Part shown: piece by piece, positions 10,931 to 24,501 of the stretch
How positions within the stretch are numbered: the stretch's first letter is position 1
Layout: every line of letters begins with the position of its first letter
Origin: Sipunculus nudus
Taxonomy: Eukaryota > Annelida > Sipuncula > Golfingiida > Sipunculidae
Length of the DNA: 64,000 nucleotides
Assembly (NCBI GenBank): GCA_026874595.1
Contig: CM049308.1
Span: 77,036,124-77,100,123, forward strand
Reading direction: 5' to 3'
Translations under genes and position numbers: made by a program
Notes under the pieces: generated by a model
Told to the model about the DNA's origin: nothing
Databases searched by the model: none
The model's input: the letters and a program-made list of their open reading frames with translations, nothing else

Positions 10931-12820
10931 TTAATGATTTTGTGTGATTTTCACCATATATGGCAATATTCAAGGTCAAGGCCACTCATTGGAAAGGTCA
11001 TGACCCCTATTCAAATAAACATTATCCTATAACCCATATCCATGTATATGCATAATATGAAAGAAATTTGTCCATTAGTTTTTGACTTATAATGCTCACA
11101 GTACTGATAAATGGCAATGATTGGGTATTAAACGGCACAAAACAAGTAAAAGAATAACAGGTGGCGCCACATGTTTCCGGTACATGACAATACTTTCCAA
11201 GATCTTCGAACATGTTGATTTTTGGACCAATGCATGCATCCCTTATTGAGATATTAATGATTTTGTGTAATTTTCACCATATATGGCAATATTCAAGGTC
11301 AAGGCCACTCTAATAGGAAAGGTCATGACCCCAATTTATATATACATTATCCCATAACCTATGTCTATGTATATGCATAATATGAAAGAAATCTGTCCAT
11401 TAGTTTTTGACTTATAATGCTCACAGGTTATAAATGAACTGTTAAGTGGCAATGATGGGGTATTAAAGGCACGAAAACAAGTAAAAGAATAACAGGTGGA
11501 GCCACCTTTTTCCGGTACATGACATTACTATCCAAGATCTTGGTTCAAGTTGATTTTTGGACCAATGCATGCATCCCTTATTGAGAAATTAATGATTTTG
11601 TGTGATTTTCACCATATATGGCAATTTTCAAGGTAAAGGCCACTCATTGGAAAGGTCATGACCCCTATTGAAATAAACATTATCCTATAACCCATATCCA
11701 TGTATATGCATAATATGAAAGAAATTTGTCCATTAGATTTTGACTTATAATGCTCACAGTACTGATAAATGGCAATGATGGGGTATTAAACGGCACAAAA
11801 CAAGTAAAAGAATAACAGGTGGCGCCACCTGTTTCTGGTACATGACAATGCTTTCCAAGATCTTCGAACATGTTGATTTTTGGACCAATGCATGCATCCC
11901 TTATTGAGATATTAATGACTTTGTGTATTTTTCACCATATATGGCAATATTCAAGGTCAAGGCCACTCTAATAGGAAAGGTCATGACCCCAATTTATATA
12001 TACATCATCCCATAACCCTAGTCTATGTATATGCATAATATGAAAGAAATCTGTCCATTAGTTTTTGACTTATAATGCTCACAGGTTATAAATGTACTGT
12101 TAAGTGGCAATGATGGGGTATTAAACAGCACGAAAACAAGTAAAAGAATAACAGGTGGCGCCACCTGTTTCCGGTACATGACAACCCTATCCATGATCTT
12201 CCATCAACTTGATTTTGGGATCAATCCATGCACGTTTTCTTGAGATATTTAAGAATTTGTGTGATTTTCACCATATATGGCAATATTCAAGGTCAATGCC
12301 ACTCTCATAGGAAAGGTCATGACCCCAATTTAAATTAACATCATCCCATAACCCATATCTATGTATTTGCATAATATGAAAGAAATCTGTCCATTAGTTT
12401 TTGACTTATAATGCTCACAGTACTGTCAAGTAGCAATTTTGGGGATATTAAACGGCATGAAAACAAGTAAAGAATAATAGGTGGCGCCACCAGTTTCTGG
12501 AACATGACAACCCTATCCATGATCTTCCATCAACTTGATTTTGGGATCAATCCATGCACGTTTTCTTGAGATATTTAAGAATTTGTGTGATTTTCCCCAA
12601 AATTGAACCTATTCAAGGTCAAGGTCACTCTCCTAGTTGAGGTCATGACCTCATTTTAAATAGGCGTCGTCCTCTCACCCATATCTATACATATACCAAG
12701 TTTGATAAAGATCTGGAAATATTTTTTGAGTTATTGTGTCCAAAAGAAATCTCTGCGGTGGCGGCGGCGGCGCGACCATGCCTAAACCATAGTATCTCCA
12801 GACTATGTCTGGCGATACAA

Positions 12821-13434
12821 TGATACCCAAGTCAGACATTTATGGTTATTCACCATATTTCCTTGGAAATCACCACAAAATGTTCATTGGATTCTCATTC
12901 ATATTAGAACACAATAAGCATCCAGCCTTATTTAAGGCTCACAATTTTCAAAGTTGAAGACCTGTCCTATATTGCAGCAAACCAGGAATAAAACCAATTT
13001 TTGTTAGAATATACAGTAAAACCTTGAAATTAAGACCACCATCAGGACCTCAATAAGTGGTCGTCTAAAGCACATCTTAAATAGAGAGCAAAAAAAGAAT
13101 TGGGTTGTTTTGAGGTGGTCGCAAAACTGAGGTGGTCGTTTTGTGAGGTTTTACTGTAGTGATTTCTACATTTTTTTGCCATATAATCTGCTGAAATCAA
13201 TACTTTTTCAGAACTTTGGCATTTGCCATCTAGTTAATATATGAAAAAAAGGAATATGATAATGTTCAGCCTGTTGTAAATAACTGTTTGAAACTTGATC
13301 AAGCGCATCATTATTCACACATGGTTGATCCCTCCAACTATTTGGATCTATTCACCATTTCCAGCCACATGTACAGAGCAGGCTGTCACTTAGAAAAGAA
13401 GAACTGTGATCCCTGCATGCAAGCTTGCATGTAA
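12821..13434. other. Intron 1, unique part containing a MITE
   Basis: Unique AT-rich intron between B and C2. The only recognised feature is the small inverted-repeat element at 13014-13156. Confidence 0.65.
13014..13156. mobile_element. Pogo/mariner-type MITE (143 bp)
   Basis: Terminal inverted repeats CAGTAAAACCTT and AGGTTTTACTG, with inner ACCACC / GGTGGT arms, are flanked by TA on both sides. Size, TA target duplication and the CAGTAAAACCT terminus fit a pogo/Tc1-mariner MITE. No coding capacity. Confidence 0.8.
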
Positions 13435-16400
13435 CAAGTGACCCATGGGTCATGACGCTCAGCTGACTGGGAAGAGATTCACAAAAGGAAATTTTATCAT
13501 CAGAATGGTAGTATATACTCATTCAACTGAAGCATCAAACAGATTAACCAACAGACCAAGATTAAGTCTGTATTTATATATCTATAAATAGAGAAAAAAT
13601 GTGTAAACTTTAAAAACTAGAACATTGGTAGCCCACAAGTGACTATGTGTATCCGCCAAAATCAGAGTGGAACAGGTGAAGTGAGGCATGGATTGAGTGG
13701 CAAGGGGAAATAGAGTGAGGTATGTTGCATATTAGCATGAATGTCTGCAGCCTGAATGTGTATGTAGGTTGTGCCACCTACTACAAATCCAGAAAGCTGT
13801 TCAAGATGTATACATATGCGGAATTTTAGGCAGAAAAGTCAAACCACTACATGTGTATGAGTGATTATAGCCAACGGCAGACAAACAGACAGACGCTGTG
13901 CAAAAATGGTTGCAGGTGGCCCCTACAGTTTTGTGTATGATAAAGACCTATGTGAGATCTAAACACATACACAATTTTGGTCCAATTAGTCAAACAGTTC
14001 CTGAGATATGAGCTTGGATGTGTGCAGCGTTAACTAGAATTTAGGTGGCGCCACCTGTCATAAAATCAAGAAAGCTGTCCAGGATGCATAAACCTGCAAA
14101 ATTTTAGGCAGTCATGTCAAACCACTACAGAGAAATGAGTGATTTTAGGCCTCAGCAGACCAACAGACAGAAGCTGCGCAAAATTTGAAAAATGGTTGCA
14201 GATGGCCCCTCCAGTTTTGTGTATGATAAAGACCTATGTGAGATCTATACACATGCAAAATTTTGGCCCAATCAGTCAACCGGTTCCTGAGATATGAGCT
14301 TGGATGTCTGCAGCGTAAACTAGAATGTAGGTGGCACCACCTGTCATAAAATCAAGAAAGCTATCCAGGATGTATAAAGCTGCAAAATTTTAGGCAGATA
14401 CGTCAAACCACTGCCGAGATATGAGTGACATTATCCCATGGCAGACAAACAGACAGCTCTGTGCAAAAATGATTGCAGGTAGCGCCACCATTTTTTGTGT
14501 ATGTTATAAAGCTATCCAAGGGCGACATTTGTATAAATTTTATTTCCTGATCGGTCAAACGGTTCCCGAGATATAAGCTTGGATGTCTGCAGCATGAACG
14601 TTAATATTTGTTGGCGCTACCTGTCATAAAATCAAGAAAGCTATCCAGGATGTATAAGCATGCCGAATTTCAGGTGAATTAGTCAATTTACATTCACAGC
14701 AGATATATGAGTGATTTTAACCCAAGGCGGTGAACAGATGGACACTGTGCAAACATGGTTACAGGTGGCGCCACCATTTTTTGTGTATGTTATAAAGCTA
14801 TCCAAGGGCTACATTTGTATAAATTTTATTTCCTGATCGGTCAAACGGTTCCCAAGATATGAGCTTGGATGTCATCAGCGTGAACGTGAATTTAGGTGGC
14901 ACCACCTGTCATAAAATCAAGAAAGCTATCCAGGATGTATACGCATGCGGAATTTCAGGTGAATTAGTCAATTCACTGCAGAGATATGAGTGATTTTAAC
15001 CCAAGGCAGATGAACAGATGGACACTGTGCAAACATGGTTACAGGTGGCGCCACCATTTTTTGTGTATGTTATGAAGCTATCCAAGGGCTACATTTGTAT
15101 AAATTTTATTTCCTGATCGGTCAAACGGTTCCCAAGATATGAGCTTGGATGTCTGCAGCGTGAACGTGAATATAGGTGGTGCCACCTGTTATAAAATCAA
15201 GAAAGCTATCCAGGATGTATAAGCATGCCGAATTTCAGGTGAATTAGTCAATTCACTGCAGAGATATGAGTGATTTTAACACAAGGCAGATGAACAAATG
15301 GACACTGTGCAAACATGGTTACAGGTGGCGCCACCATTTTTTATGTATGTTATGAACCTATCCAAGGGCTACATTTGTATAAATTTTATTTTCTGATTGG
15401 TCAAACGGTTCCCAAGATATGAGCTTGGATGTCTGCAGCATGAACGTAAATATTTGTTGGCGCCACCTGTCATAAAATCAAGAAAGCTATCCAGGATGTA
15501 TAAGCATGCTGAATTTCAGGTGAATTAGTCAATTCACTGCAGATATATGAGTGATTTTAACCCAAGGCTATCAGATGGACACTGTGCAAACATGGTTACA
15601 GGTGGCGCCACCATTTTTTGTGTATGTTATAAAGCTATCCAAGGGCTACATTTGTATAAATTTTATTTCCTGATCGGTCAAACGGTTCCCAAGATATGAG
15701 CTTGGATGTCTGCAGCGTGAACGTGAATTTAGGTGGCCCCACCTGTCATAAAATCAAGAAAGCTATCCAGGATGTATAAGCATGCTGAATTTCAGGTGAA
15801 TTAGTCAATTCACTGCAGAGATATGAGTGATTTTAACACAAGGCAGATGAACAAATGGACACTGTGCAAACATGGTTACAGGTGGCGCCACCATTTTTTA
15901 TGTATGTTATGAACCTATCCAAGGGCTACATTTGTATAAATTTTATTTCCTGATCGGTCAAACGGTTCCTGAGATATGAGCTTGGATGTCATCAGCGTGA
16001 ATGTGAATTTAGGTGGCACCACCTGTCATAAAATCAAGAAAGCTATCCAGGATGTATACGCATGCGGAATTTCAGGTGAATTAGTCAATTCACTGCAGAG
16101 ATATGAGTGATTTTAACCCAAGGCAGATGAACAGATGGACACTGTGCAAACATGGTTACAGGTGGCGCCACCATTTTTTGTGTATGTTATAAAGCTATCC
16201 AAGGGCTACATTTGTATAAATTTTATTTCCTGATCGGTCAAACGGTTCCCAAGATATGAGCTTGGATGTCTGCAGCGTGAACGTGAATATAGGTGGTGCC
16301 ACCTGTCATAAAATCAAGAAAGCTATCCAGGATGTATAAGCATGCCGAATTTCAGGTGAATTAGTCAATTCACTGCAGAGATATGAGTGGTTTTAACACA

Positions 16401-19400
16401 AGGCAGATGAACAAATGGACACTGTGCAAACATGGTTACAGGTGGCGCCACCATTTTTTATGTATGTTATGAACCTATCCAAGAGCTACATTTGTATAAA
16501 TTTTATTTTCTGATTGGTCAAACGGTTCACGAGATATGAGCTTGGATGTCTGCAGCATGAACGTAAATATTTGTTGGCGCCACCTGTCATAAAATCAAGA
16601 AAGCTATCCAGGATGTATAAGCATGCTGAATTTCAGGTGAATTAGTCAAATCACTGCAGAGATATGAGTGATTTTAACCCAAGGCAGTGAACAGATGGAC
16701 ACTGTGCAAACATGGTTACAGGTGGCGCCACCATTTTTTGTGTATGTTATAAAGCTATCCAAGGGCTATATTAGTATAAATTTTATTTCCTGATCGGTTA
16801 AACGGTTCCTGAGATATGAGCTTGGATGTCATCAGCGTGAACGTGAATTTAGGTGGCCCCACCTGTCATAAAATCAAGAAAGCTATCCAGGATGTATACG
16901 CATGCGGAATTTCAGGTGAATTAGTCAATTCACTGCAGAGACATGAGTGATTTTAACCCAAGGCAGATGAACAGATGGACACTGTGCAAACATGGTTACA
17001 GGTGGCGCCACCATTTTTTTGTGTATGTTATGAAGCTATCCAAGGGCTACATTTGTATAAATTTTATTTCCTAATAGGTCAAACGGTTCCCGAGATATGA
17101 GCTTGGATGTCTGCAGCGTGAACGTGAATATAGGTGGCACCACCTGTCATAAAATCAAGAAAGCTATCCAGGATGCATAAGCATGCCGAATTTCAGGTGA
17201 ATTAGTCAATTCACTGCAGAGATATGAGTGATTTTAACGCAAGGCAGATGAACAGATGGACACTGTGCAAACAAGGTTACAGGTGGCGCCACCATTTTTT
17301 GTGTATGTTATAAAGCTATCCAGGGGCTACATTTGTATAAATTTTATTTCCTGATTGGTCAAACGAATCCTGAGAAATGAGGGTTTATGTGATAAAACAG
17401 ACGCACAAATGGACACTGGGCAGACAGGAAAGGTCAGAGGTCAACGCAAATTGGTTAGGCACCAGTTCACATGTGACCCAATAATTGGTGTAAGTTTCAG
17501 AAAGTTATTGAGATACTGCAGTTTTTGTATCAAATTTTCCATTATTCTGGGGGGGTATTTTGGAGTCATACAGCTTAAAGAATATGGGTAACAGAGACCA
17601 TATTTCAGGATTCCATGGAGACTTTTCATGGGTCTCCCTGTGTGTCAAGAATGAAGATTCTAGGTCCAGTCTTTATGATTTGTGCTCTGTTAACAGATGT
17701 TCATATCTTAAAAGGTTTCAAAAATAGAGAAAAAATTTGTAAAAAAAACCCTAACAAATACAGGTGGCACCACCAGTCTGCATAAACTGATGAAACACTC
17801 CATGATCAATACGTATGCCAAAAATCATGATCATCATTGATGTAGTTAATGAGATATTGAAGTTTTTGTATGAAACTTTTGACTATTCTGGGGGGTACTT
17901 TGGGGCCCCCATAGCTCGAAGGATATGGGTAACAGAGACCTAATTTCTGGTTTACATGGAGACTTTTCATAGGTCTCTCAGTGTGTTGAGAATGAAGATT
18001 CTAGGTCCAGTCGTTATGATTTGTGCCAACCTAACAGATGACCGCATTCTTAAAGGTCTCAAATATAGAGGAAAAAATCGTTAAAAAAATCGAACAATAT
18101 AGGTGGCGCCACCAGTCTGCAGGAACTGATGGAACATCTCATGATCAATATGTATGCCAAAAATCATGACCATCAGTGATGTAGTTATTGAGATATTGAA
18201 GTTTTTGTATGAAATTTTTTACTATTCTTGGGGGTACTTTGGGGCCCCATAGCTCAAAGGATATGGGTAACAGAGACCTAATTTCTCGTTTCCCTGGAGA
18301 CTTTTCATGGACCTCTCAGTGTGTCAAGAACTAAGATTCTAGGTCCGGTCTTTACGATTTGTGCCTTGTTAACAGATGTTCACATTTTTATAGGTCTCAA
18401 AATAGAGAAAACAATTCGTAATACATCGAAAAATTCAGGTGGCGCCACCAGTCTGCAGGAACAGATGGAACATCTCATGATCAAGATGTATGCCAAAAAT
18501 CATGACCATCAGTCAAGTAGTTAATGAGATATCGAAGTTTTTGTATGAAATTTTTTACTTTTCTGTGGGGGTACTTTGTGGCCCCATAGCGTGAAGGATA
18601 TGGGTAACAGAGACCTAATTTCTGGCTTCCAAGGAGATTTTTCATGGATCTCACAGTGTGTCAAGAATGAAGATTCTAGGTCCAGTCTTTATGTTTTGTG
18701 CCCTGTTAACAGCTGTTCACATTTTTAAAGGTCTCAAAAATAGAGAAAACAGTTCGTAAAAATTGAAAAATACAGGTGGCGCCACCAGTCTGCAGAAACT
18801 GATGAAACATCTCATGATCAATACGTATGCCAAAAATCATGACCATCAGTGATGTAGTTAATGAGATGTTGAAGTTTTTGTTTGAAATTTTTGACTATTC
18901 TGGGGGGTACTTTGGGGCCCCATAGCTCAAAGGATAAGGGTAACAGAGACCTAATTTCTGGTTTCGATACGGACTTTTCATAGTTCTCTCAGTGTGTCAA
19001 GAATGAAGATTTTAGGTCCAGTCGTTACTATTTGTGCCACGTTAACAGATGTTCACATTTTTAAAGGTCTCAAAAATAGAGAAAAAAATTCGTAAAAAAA
19101 TCGAAAAATACAGGTGGCGCCACCAGTCTGCAGGAAGTGATGGAACAACTCATGATCAATATGTATGCCAAAAATCATGACCATCAGTCAAGTAGTTAAT
19201 GAGATATTGAAGTTTTTGTATGAAATTTTTTACTTTTCTGGGGGGTACTTTGGGGTTCCATAGCTCAAAGGATATGGGTAACAGAGACCTAATTTCTGCT
19301 TTCCAAGGAGATTTTTCATGGACCTCTCAGAATCCCAAGTTACAAGGTTCTAAGTCCAGTGGTTACGATTTGTGCCCTGTTAACGGACAGACGGCTGGAC

Positions 19401-19461
19401 GGACGACGGATAAAGAGTGATTGCTATAGCTCATATGACTTACAGTCAGCTGAGCTAAAAA
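13435..19461 (-). mobile_element. Element C2, Helitron-like, with A2 nested inside
   Basis: It has the same ends as C1: CAAG plus TGACCCATGGGTCA at the left, and AGTCAGCTGAGCTAAAAA at the right. After the left segment it carries A2 at the same position where C1 carries A1. It then has about six C monomers of 320-340 bp, each with ggtggcgccaccagtctgca. The microsatellite before the right hairpin is short (acggctggacggacgacgg). Confidence 0.82.
13617..17503 (-). mobile_element. Element A2, expanded and right-truncated, nested in C2
   Basis: The left end is CTAGAACATTGG with a partly degraded hairpin. The core is the longest A array in the window, more than ten 280-bp units from about 14050 to 17350. 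The sequence stops inside the right-hand unique segment (after gtaagtttcagaaag) and passes directly into the middle of a C monomer (ttattgagatactgcag). The GGC tract and right hairpin are therefore missing. Confidence 0.8.
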
Positions 19462-20483
19462 CATGTTTGCTTGCATTAAAAGCACATACTATTCAAACAC
19501 TAACATCATTTTTGCCAATTAAACTTACCTGTATGCTGTGACACAATGCTCATTGTGTAAATTCCAATTAGTGATTACTCAGTGCTCACCCTAATTGTGT
19601 TCAACAGTGCACGCTGAATAGTTTAAGTGCAAATGTAAAACATGCACCATAATTGAAGGTTGAGGATTTGCACAAGAAGACAAGAGTATATTGAAACAAT
19701 AGCTCATGCCTCATTCAAAGAGGTTTTCGTTATGTACATACAGGCTAATAATACGCCGTACTATAGTTGTAGATGTTGCACCTGTTTGTGATTTTGGTGA
19801 TCAGGTAATAATTTCACGGTCTTTCAAAGTCAAATCTTGAATCTATGATATTGAGTGCCATACTAACACACTTTACAAAATAATACTCCATGCTTTTTTC
19901 TTAGTCAAAATAAATTTAAGAAATATGGCTTCACTATAAATGACACTATTCAGAGACAATGATCTCAACAATAATCCATTAAGGTAACAGAAACAAAACT
20001 GAATCTTGTTGAAGAATGATTTTTCTGTGCATTAGTCAGATATTATTCAACAGACTGTAGGTGTTTTAATCTGCTGTCTGCAGAGGTTACATGTGACTGA
20101 AATTAGTTAACACACTCAATCAATCAATAATGATAAGCATCAAATTTGTACAGGTCCACCATAATTACTTTCCATACACTTTGACTGTGATATGGTTCCT
20201 ATGCTAATCATATGTTTTGTGAACCTGCACGGAGCACTTGATTTTACCCCGGGAGTACTTGATCATATGCTCCATACCCACGCACATGGAACAGTGGACA
20301 CTTGACAGACTAACAAGGCTAACAAATTAATGCAAGGTATGAAGTTTTTTTGAGATACTAAAGGCATACTTCAGACATGCTTTGTGCAACACTGCCACTG
20401 ACTGAGGAGGAAATTAATAGGCAAATTCTATCAGTGATTACCTGTTTGTTATCATGACATGAAACATACATGTCACAATGTAA
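19462..20483. other. Intron 1, unique part
   Basis: AT-rich unique-looking sequence between C2 and A4. No gene, RNA or mobile element was recognised. Confidence 0.65.
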
Positions 20484-22124
20484 CTAGAATACGGGTAGTC
20501 GACAAGCGACTACTTGTATCCGCCTAAATCAGAGTGGAACGGGTGAAGTGTTGCATATCAGCATGGATGTCTGCAGCCAAATTGTGTATGTAGGTTGCGC
20601 TACCTACCAAAAAATCCAGAAAGCCGTCCAAGTTGTATACATATGCAAAATTTAAGGCAGATAAGTCAAACCACTATATTGTATATGAGTGATTTTTGCC
20701 CTTGGCAGACAAACAGATGGACGCTGTGCAAAAAAGGGTTGCAGGTGGCGCCACCAGTTTAGCGTATGATAAAGAGCTTTGTGAGAACTATACACATGCA
20801 AAATTTTGGCCCAATTGGTCAAACGGTTCCCTAGATATGAGCTTGGATGTCTGCAGCGTAAACTTGATTGTAGGTGGCGCCACCTGTCATAAAATCAGAA
20901 AAGCTATCCAGGATGTATAAGCATGCAGAATTTCAGGTGAATTAGTCAAACCACTGCAGAGATATGAGTGATTTTAACCCAAGGCAGACGAACAGCTGGA
21001 CACTGTGCAAACATGGTTGCAGGTGGCGCCACCATTTTTTGTGTATGTTATAAAGCTCTCCAAGGGCTACATTTGTGCAAAAAAATTTTCCTGATCAATC
21101 AAACGGTTCCTGAGATATGAGCTTGGATGTCTGCAGCGTAAACATGAATGTAGGTGGCGCCACCTGTCATAAAATCAGAAAAGCTATCCAGGATGTATAC
21201 GCATGCCAAATTTCAGGTGAATTAGTCAAGTCACTGCAGAGATATGAGTGATTTTAACCCAAGGCAGACAAACAGATGGACACTGTACAAACATGGTTGC
21301 AGGTAGCGGCACCATTTTTGGTGTATGTTATAAAGCTCTCCAAGGGCTACATTTGTGCAAAAGAATTTTCCTGATCGGTCAAACGGTTCCCAAGATATGA
21401 GCTTGGATGTCTGCAGCGTAAACGTGAATGTAGGTGGCGCCACCTGTCATAAAATCAGATAAGCTATCCAGGATGTATACGCATGCCAAATTTCAGGTGA
21501 ATTAGTCAAGTCACTGCAGAGATATGAGTGATTTTAACCCAAGGCAGACGAACAGATGGACACTGTGCAAACATGGTTGCAGGTGGCGCCACCATTTTTG
21601 GTGTATGTTATAAAGCTCTCCAAGGGCTACATTTGTGCAAAAGAATTTTCCTGATCGGTCAAACGGTTCCCGAGATATGAGCTTGGATGTCTGCAGCGTC
21701 AACGTGAATGTAGGTGGCGCCACCTGTCATAAAATCAGAAAAGCTATCCAGGATGTTTGCGCATGCCGAATTTCAGGTGAATTAGTCAAGTCACTGCAGA
21801 GATATGAGTGATTTTAACCCAAGGCAGACGAACAGATGGACACTGTGCAAACATGGTTGCAGGTGGCGCCACCATTTTTGGTGTATGTTATAAAGCTCTC
21901 CGAGGGCTACATTTGTGCAAAAAAATTTTCCTGATCGGTCAAACGGTTCCCGAGATATGTGGGTTTATGTGTGGAAACAGACGCACAAACGGACGCAGAG
22001 CGCAGAGGAAAGGTCAGAGGTCAAAACAAAATCGGGGCGCAGCAGTTCACATGTGACCCGAACATAATCCCGGGTTTCGGAAAATTCCGCCCAGCGGTTA
22101 CGGAGGAGTTCTCCGGACACCTAC

Positions 22125-22158
<34 letters not shown>

Positions 22159-22205
22159 CCAGCTGAAAACATAGTATCCGCAAAACTCTGTTTTGGCGGA
22201 TACAA
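20484..22205 (-). mobile_element. Element A4, full-length
   Basis: The left end is CTAGAATACGG plus the perfect hairpin GTAGTCGACAAGCGACTAC and GTATCCGCCTAAA. The right end is a GGC tract (about 22123-22157) and the hairpin ending GTTTTGGCGGATAC. Four 280-bp units are very similar to each other. The element sits alone in unique intron sequence between taa and ttaag. Confidence 0.87.
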
Positions 22206-24100
22206 TTAAGTTTATGAGTGCACACCTGAATGACAGGTAACCTTAAGGTGAACTCACACATTCTTTTCCAAGACAATTATTTTGACTATGGCATAAAATT
22301 AGTCCTAGCTATAGAGATGCAAGTGCAAATGATCTTTAAGAGCAAAAAAGCCTACACTCAAAATGTATGTCATCCTGAATTTCAGGGGGCCTTGAAGAAT
22401 TAAAACACATTAATATTCCTTCACCTTTGACCTTAAACCAATCATCCAGGATCCAACTTTGGTGGATTTTTGTGCAAATATTTTGCAGACACACATATGT
22501 ACATGTATGCAATTCAAGAACAAATTTTGTGATCCTTTGAAATTAAACTTCAATGTCTTACATTCAGATTTTGACATAATTTAGAATTTTATTGCCCAGA
22601 AATAAGATTGTATTTGTAGACTAATATAAAGATGACAATCTAGGCTATCAGATGTGATCAGGCTTGTTCACTGGACTGGGCCCTGTAGAATATTTTCAAG
22701 CTAGGGAAGTCAAGAATTCAATTCAATGATTATATTCAAAATGCATCCAAGTAGCCTCGGTGCATAAAAAGCATAACTGCCGGTCACACAGGATTTACAT
22801 ATGTAGCCTTTGTAGGGTCTTACTGGGGTAGGTCATCATAATATGTTTTTAAATCAATATTCTTAAAAAAAAAAGGTGCCTTGGACATAATGTACCAGAG
22901 ATTTCAGATAATGGGGGCAAATTCTGCCTCAGCAGAAATTCAGAATCCTCCATGATAAGTTAACCAACCTAAATAACTTAAGCACTTGGCAATAAACTGT
23001 GGTCGGTGTTTTGTTCACAAAGGTTTCTAATTCGCTTTTTTCACAAAAAGGAAGTCATCGTGAAAATGAAACCTTTGTGAGGTATGCCTTGACTACATAG
23101 GTTGACAAGTTTCTGCCACTGCCATTTCTGCCATGGTTTCTGTCCGGCAACTGCCAGGGTGGCAGAAATACCTTTCTGCCCTCTTACTGCCATAATACCT
23201 TGAAAACTGTGATAAAATAGATGTAAAATAGTAACCAATTTAAATATGATACAGCAATAATACAGCAGTACAGTAACATGGTGTGAGCTTATGACAGAAT
23301 AAACAAGAAAATTCAAGGAATTTATGTCCCTCACTTTCACTTTAAAGTCTGTGGTGAATAAGCGCAAATAGTTTTAACCATGTTCAACAGATGGCAGCAC
23401 CTGGCAGTTACTGCAAAAAATTAAGTAATTTATGCCACACACTAGCAACATCTGTTGGTGATTAGTGACACTAAATGTGCTCATTTATTTTATCAATAAT
23501 GAAAGATGCTATTGTATTATCATCTTATCAGACAGACCCACCAAAACCCAATCCCATCCAAGGTATGCAAGAGAGCAATCACTGACCCAAATTTGAATGA
23601 AATCGGATAATATTTAGGAAAGTTATCGCACGGAAATTAAAACCTGTTGGACAGACACACAGACAAACCAAATACCCTTTTCAAATTGATGGGCCAAGGA
23701 ATTTATGGGCATATAAAGTCAACTAGGGTATGTTTTAGAATAACCACTAACAGTACTTCTACTACTTCAGGTGACCTTTAAGACAGTAAACATACCTGAT
23801 ACATCTCTACATGGCAGTGACTAATACTGACAATCAAACATAGGTCTGATAGCGAAGTGCTTCAAAACGGTAACACCTGTTTTTATAGATCCGGCTGTAT
23901 AAATCTATACCTGAGCAGGCCCATAACATGTCTGACCTCAGGACAGACTAGTAGGTGGAGGTCAAGGGTCAACTAGTGTGAATGAGCCTGGCTGATAACA
24001 GGAGCTTAAGGACAGATGGTAAGCACAGGATTGATAACTTGTAACTAATTGTCATGTGCATTTTTTCCTGTATGACTTTATGTTATATAAATATATAGCG
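22206..24100. other. Intron 1, unique part
   Basis: AT-rich sequence with no recognised gene. The stretch at 23520-23690 (ending acagacacacagacaaacc) looks like a decayed remnant of a hairpin-ended element, but too little remains to be sure. Confidence 0.5.
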
Positions 24101-24198
24101 AAGGTTAAGATAAACAGTGACGCCTTTTAGATAGACCAACTATTTTATTAATGAACTATTTAGTCTATCTTAAAGGCGTCACTGTTTATCTTTACCTT
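24101..24198. repeat. Long inverted repeat (36-bp arms)
   Basis: The arms 24101-24136 and 24163-24198 are near-perfect inverses (core AAACAGTGACGCCTTTTAGA / TCTTAAAGGCGTCACTGTTT) around a 26-bp AT-rich loop. It could be a small MITE or the end of one. Confidence 0.8.
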
Positions 24199-24227
24199 TG
24201 CTTTTACTACAGGCTATACCACTTATT

Positions 24228-24273
<46 letters not shown>

Positions 24274-24449
24274 ATATATATATATATATACATCAAAGTA
24301 TAAAATCTGTTTTTACTGCCAGCTGAAACAGATATTTTTTTTTTTCAAATATGTTAGATATACAACTATACAATAGTCTATCTTAAAGGCATCACTGTTT
24401 ATCTTTACCTTTGCTTTAACTACAGACTAATACGGCTATACCACTTATT

Positions 24450-24501
<52 letters not shown>

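Larger units (their letters stand above)
8505..12820 (-). mobile_element. Element B, Helitron-like, with A3 nested inside
   Basis: The left end is CTAGATATTTCT followed by the perfect hairpin TGGCACC-GCA-GGTGCCA and the motif GTATCGCCAGAC. The right end contains GTCTGGCGATAC, its exact inverse, in a hairpin with GTATCTCCAGAC. Minus-strand reading gives hairpin, 8 nt, CTAG then TTT, a classical Helitron 3' end. The core has about six monomers of 320-340 bp with caggtggcgccacctgttt, a TCAAGGTCA-type motif and AGGTCATGACC. A short GGC tract (about 12755-12772) lies near the right end. No coding capacity. Confidence 0.8.

Noticed and set aside
10543-10985. Open frames with long Gly or Pro runs
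   Set aside because: They are translations of the (GGC)16 tract and element A sequence on opposite strands.
3800-22174. Regularly spaced short palindromes (GGTGGCGCCACC) as a CRISPR-like array
   Set aside because: The spacers are themselves repeated monomers, the genome is animal, and the blocks have transposon ends. This is a tandem-repeat element core.
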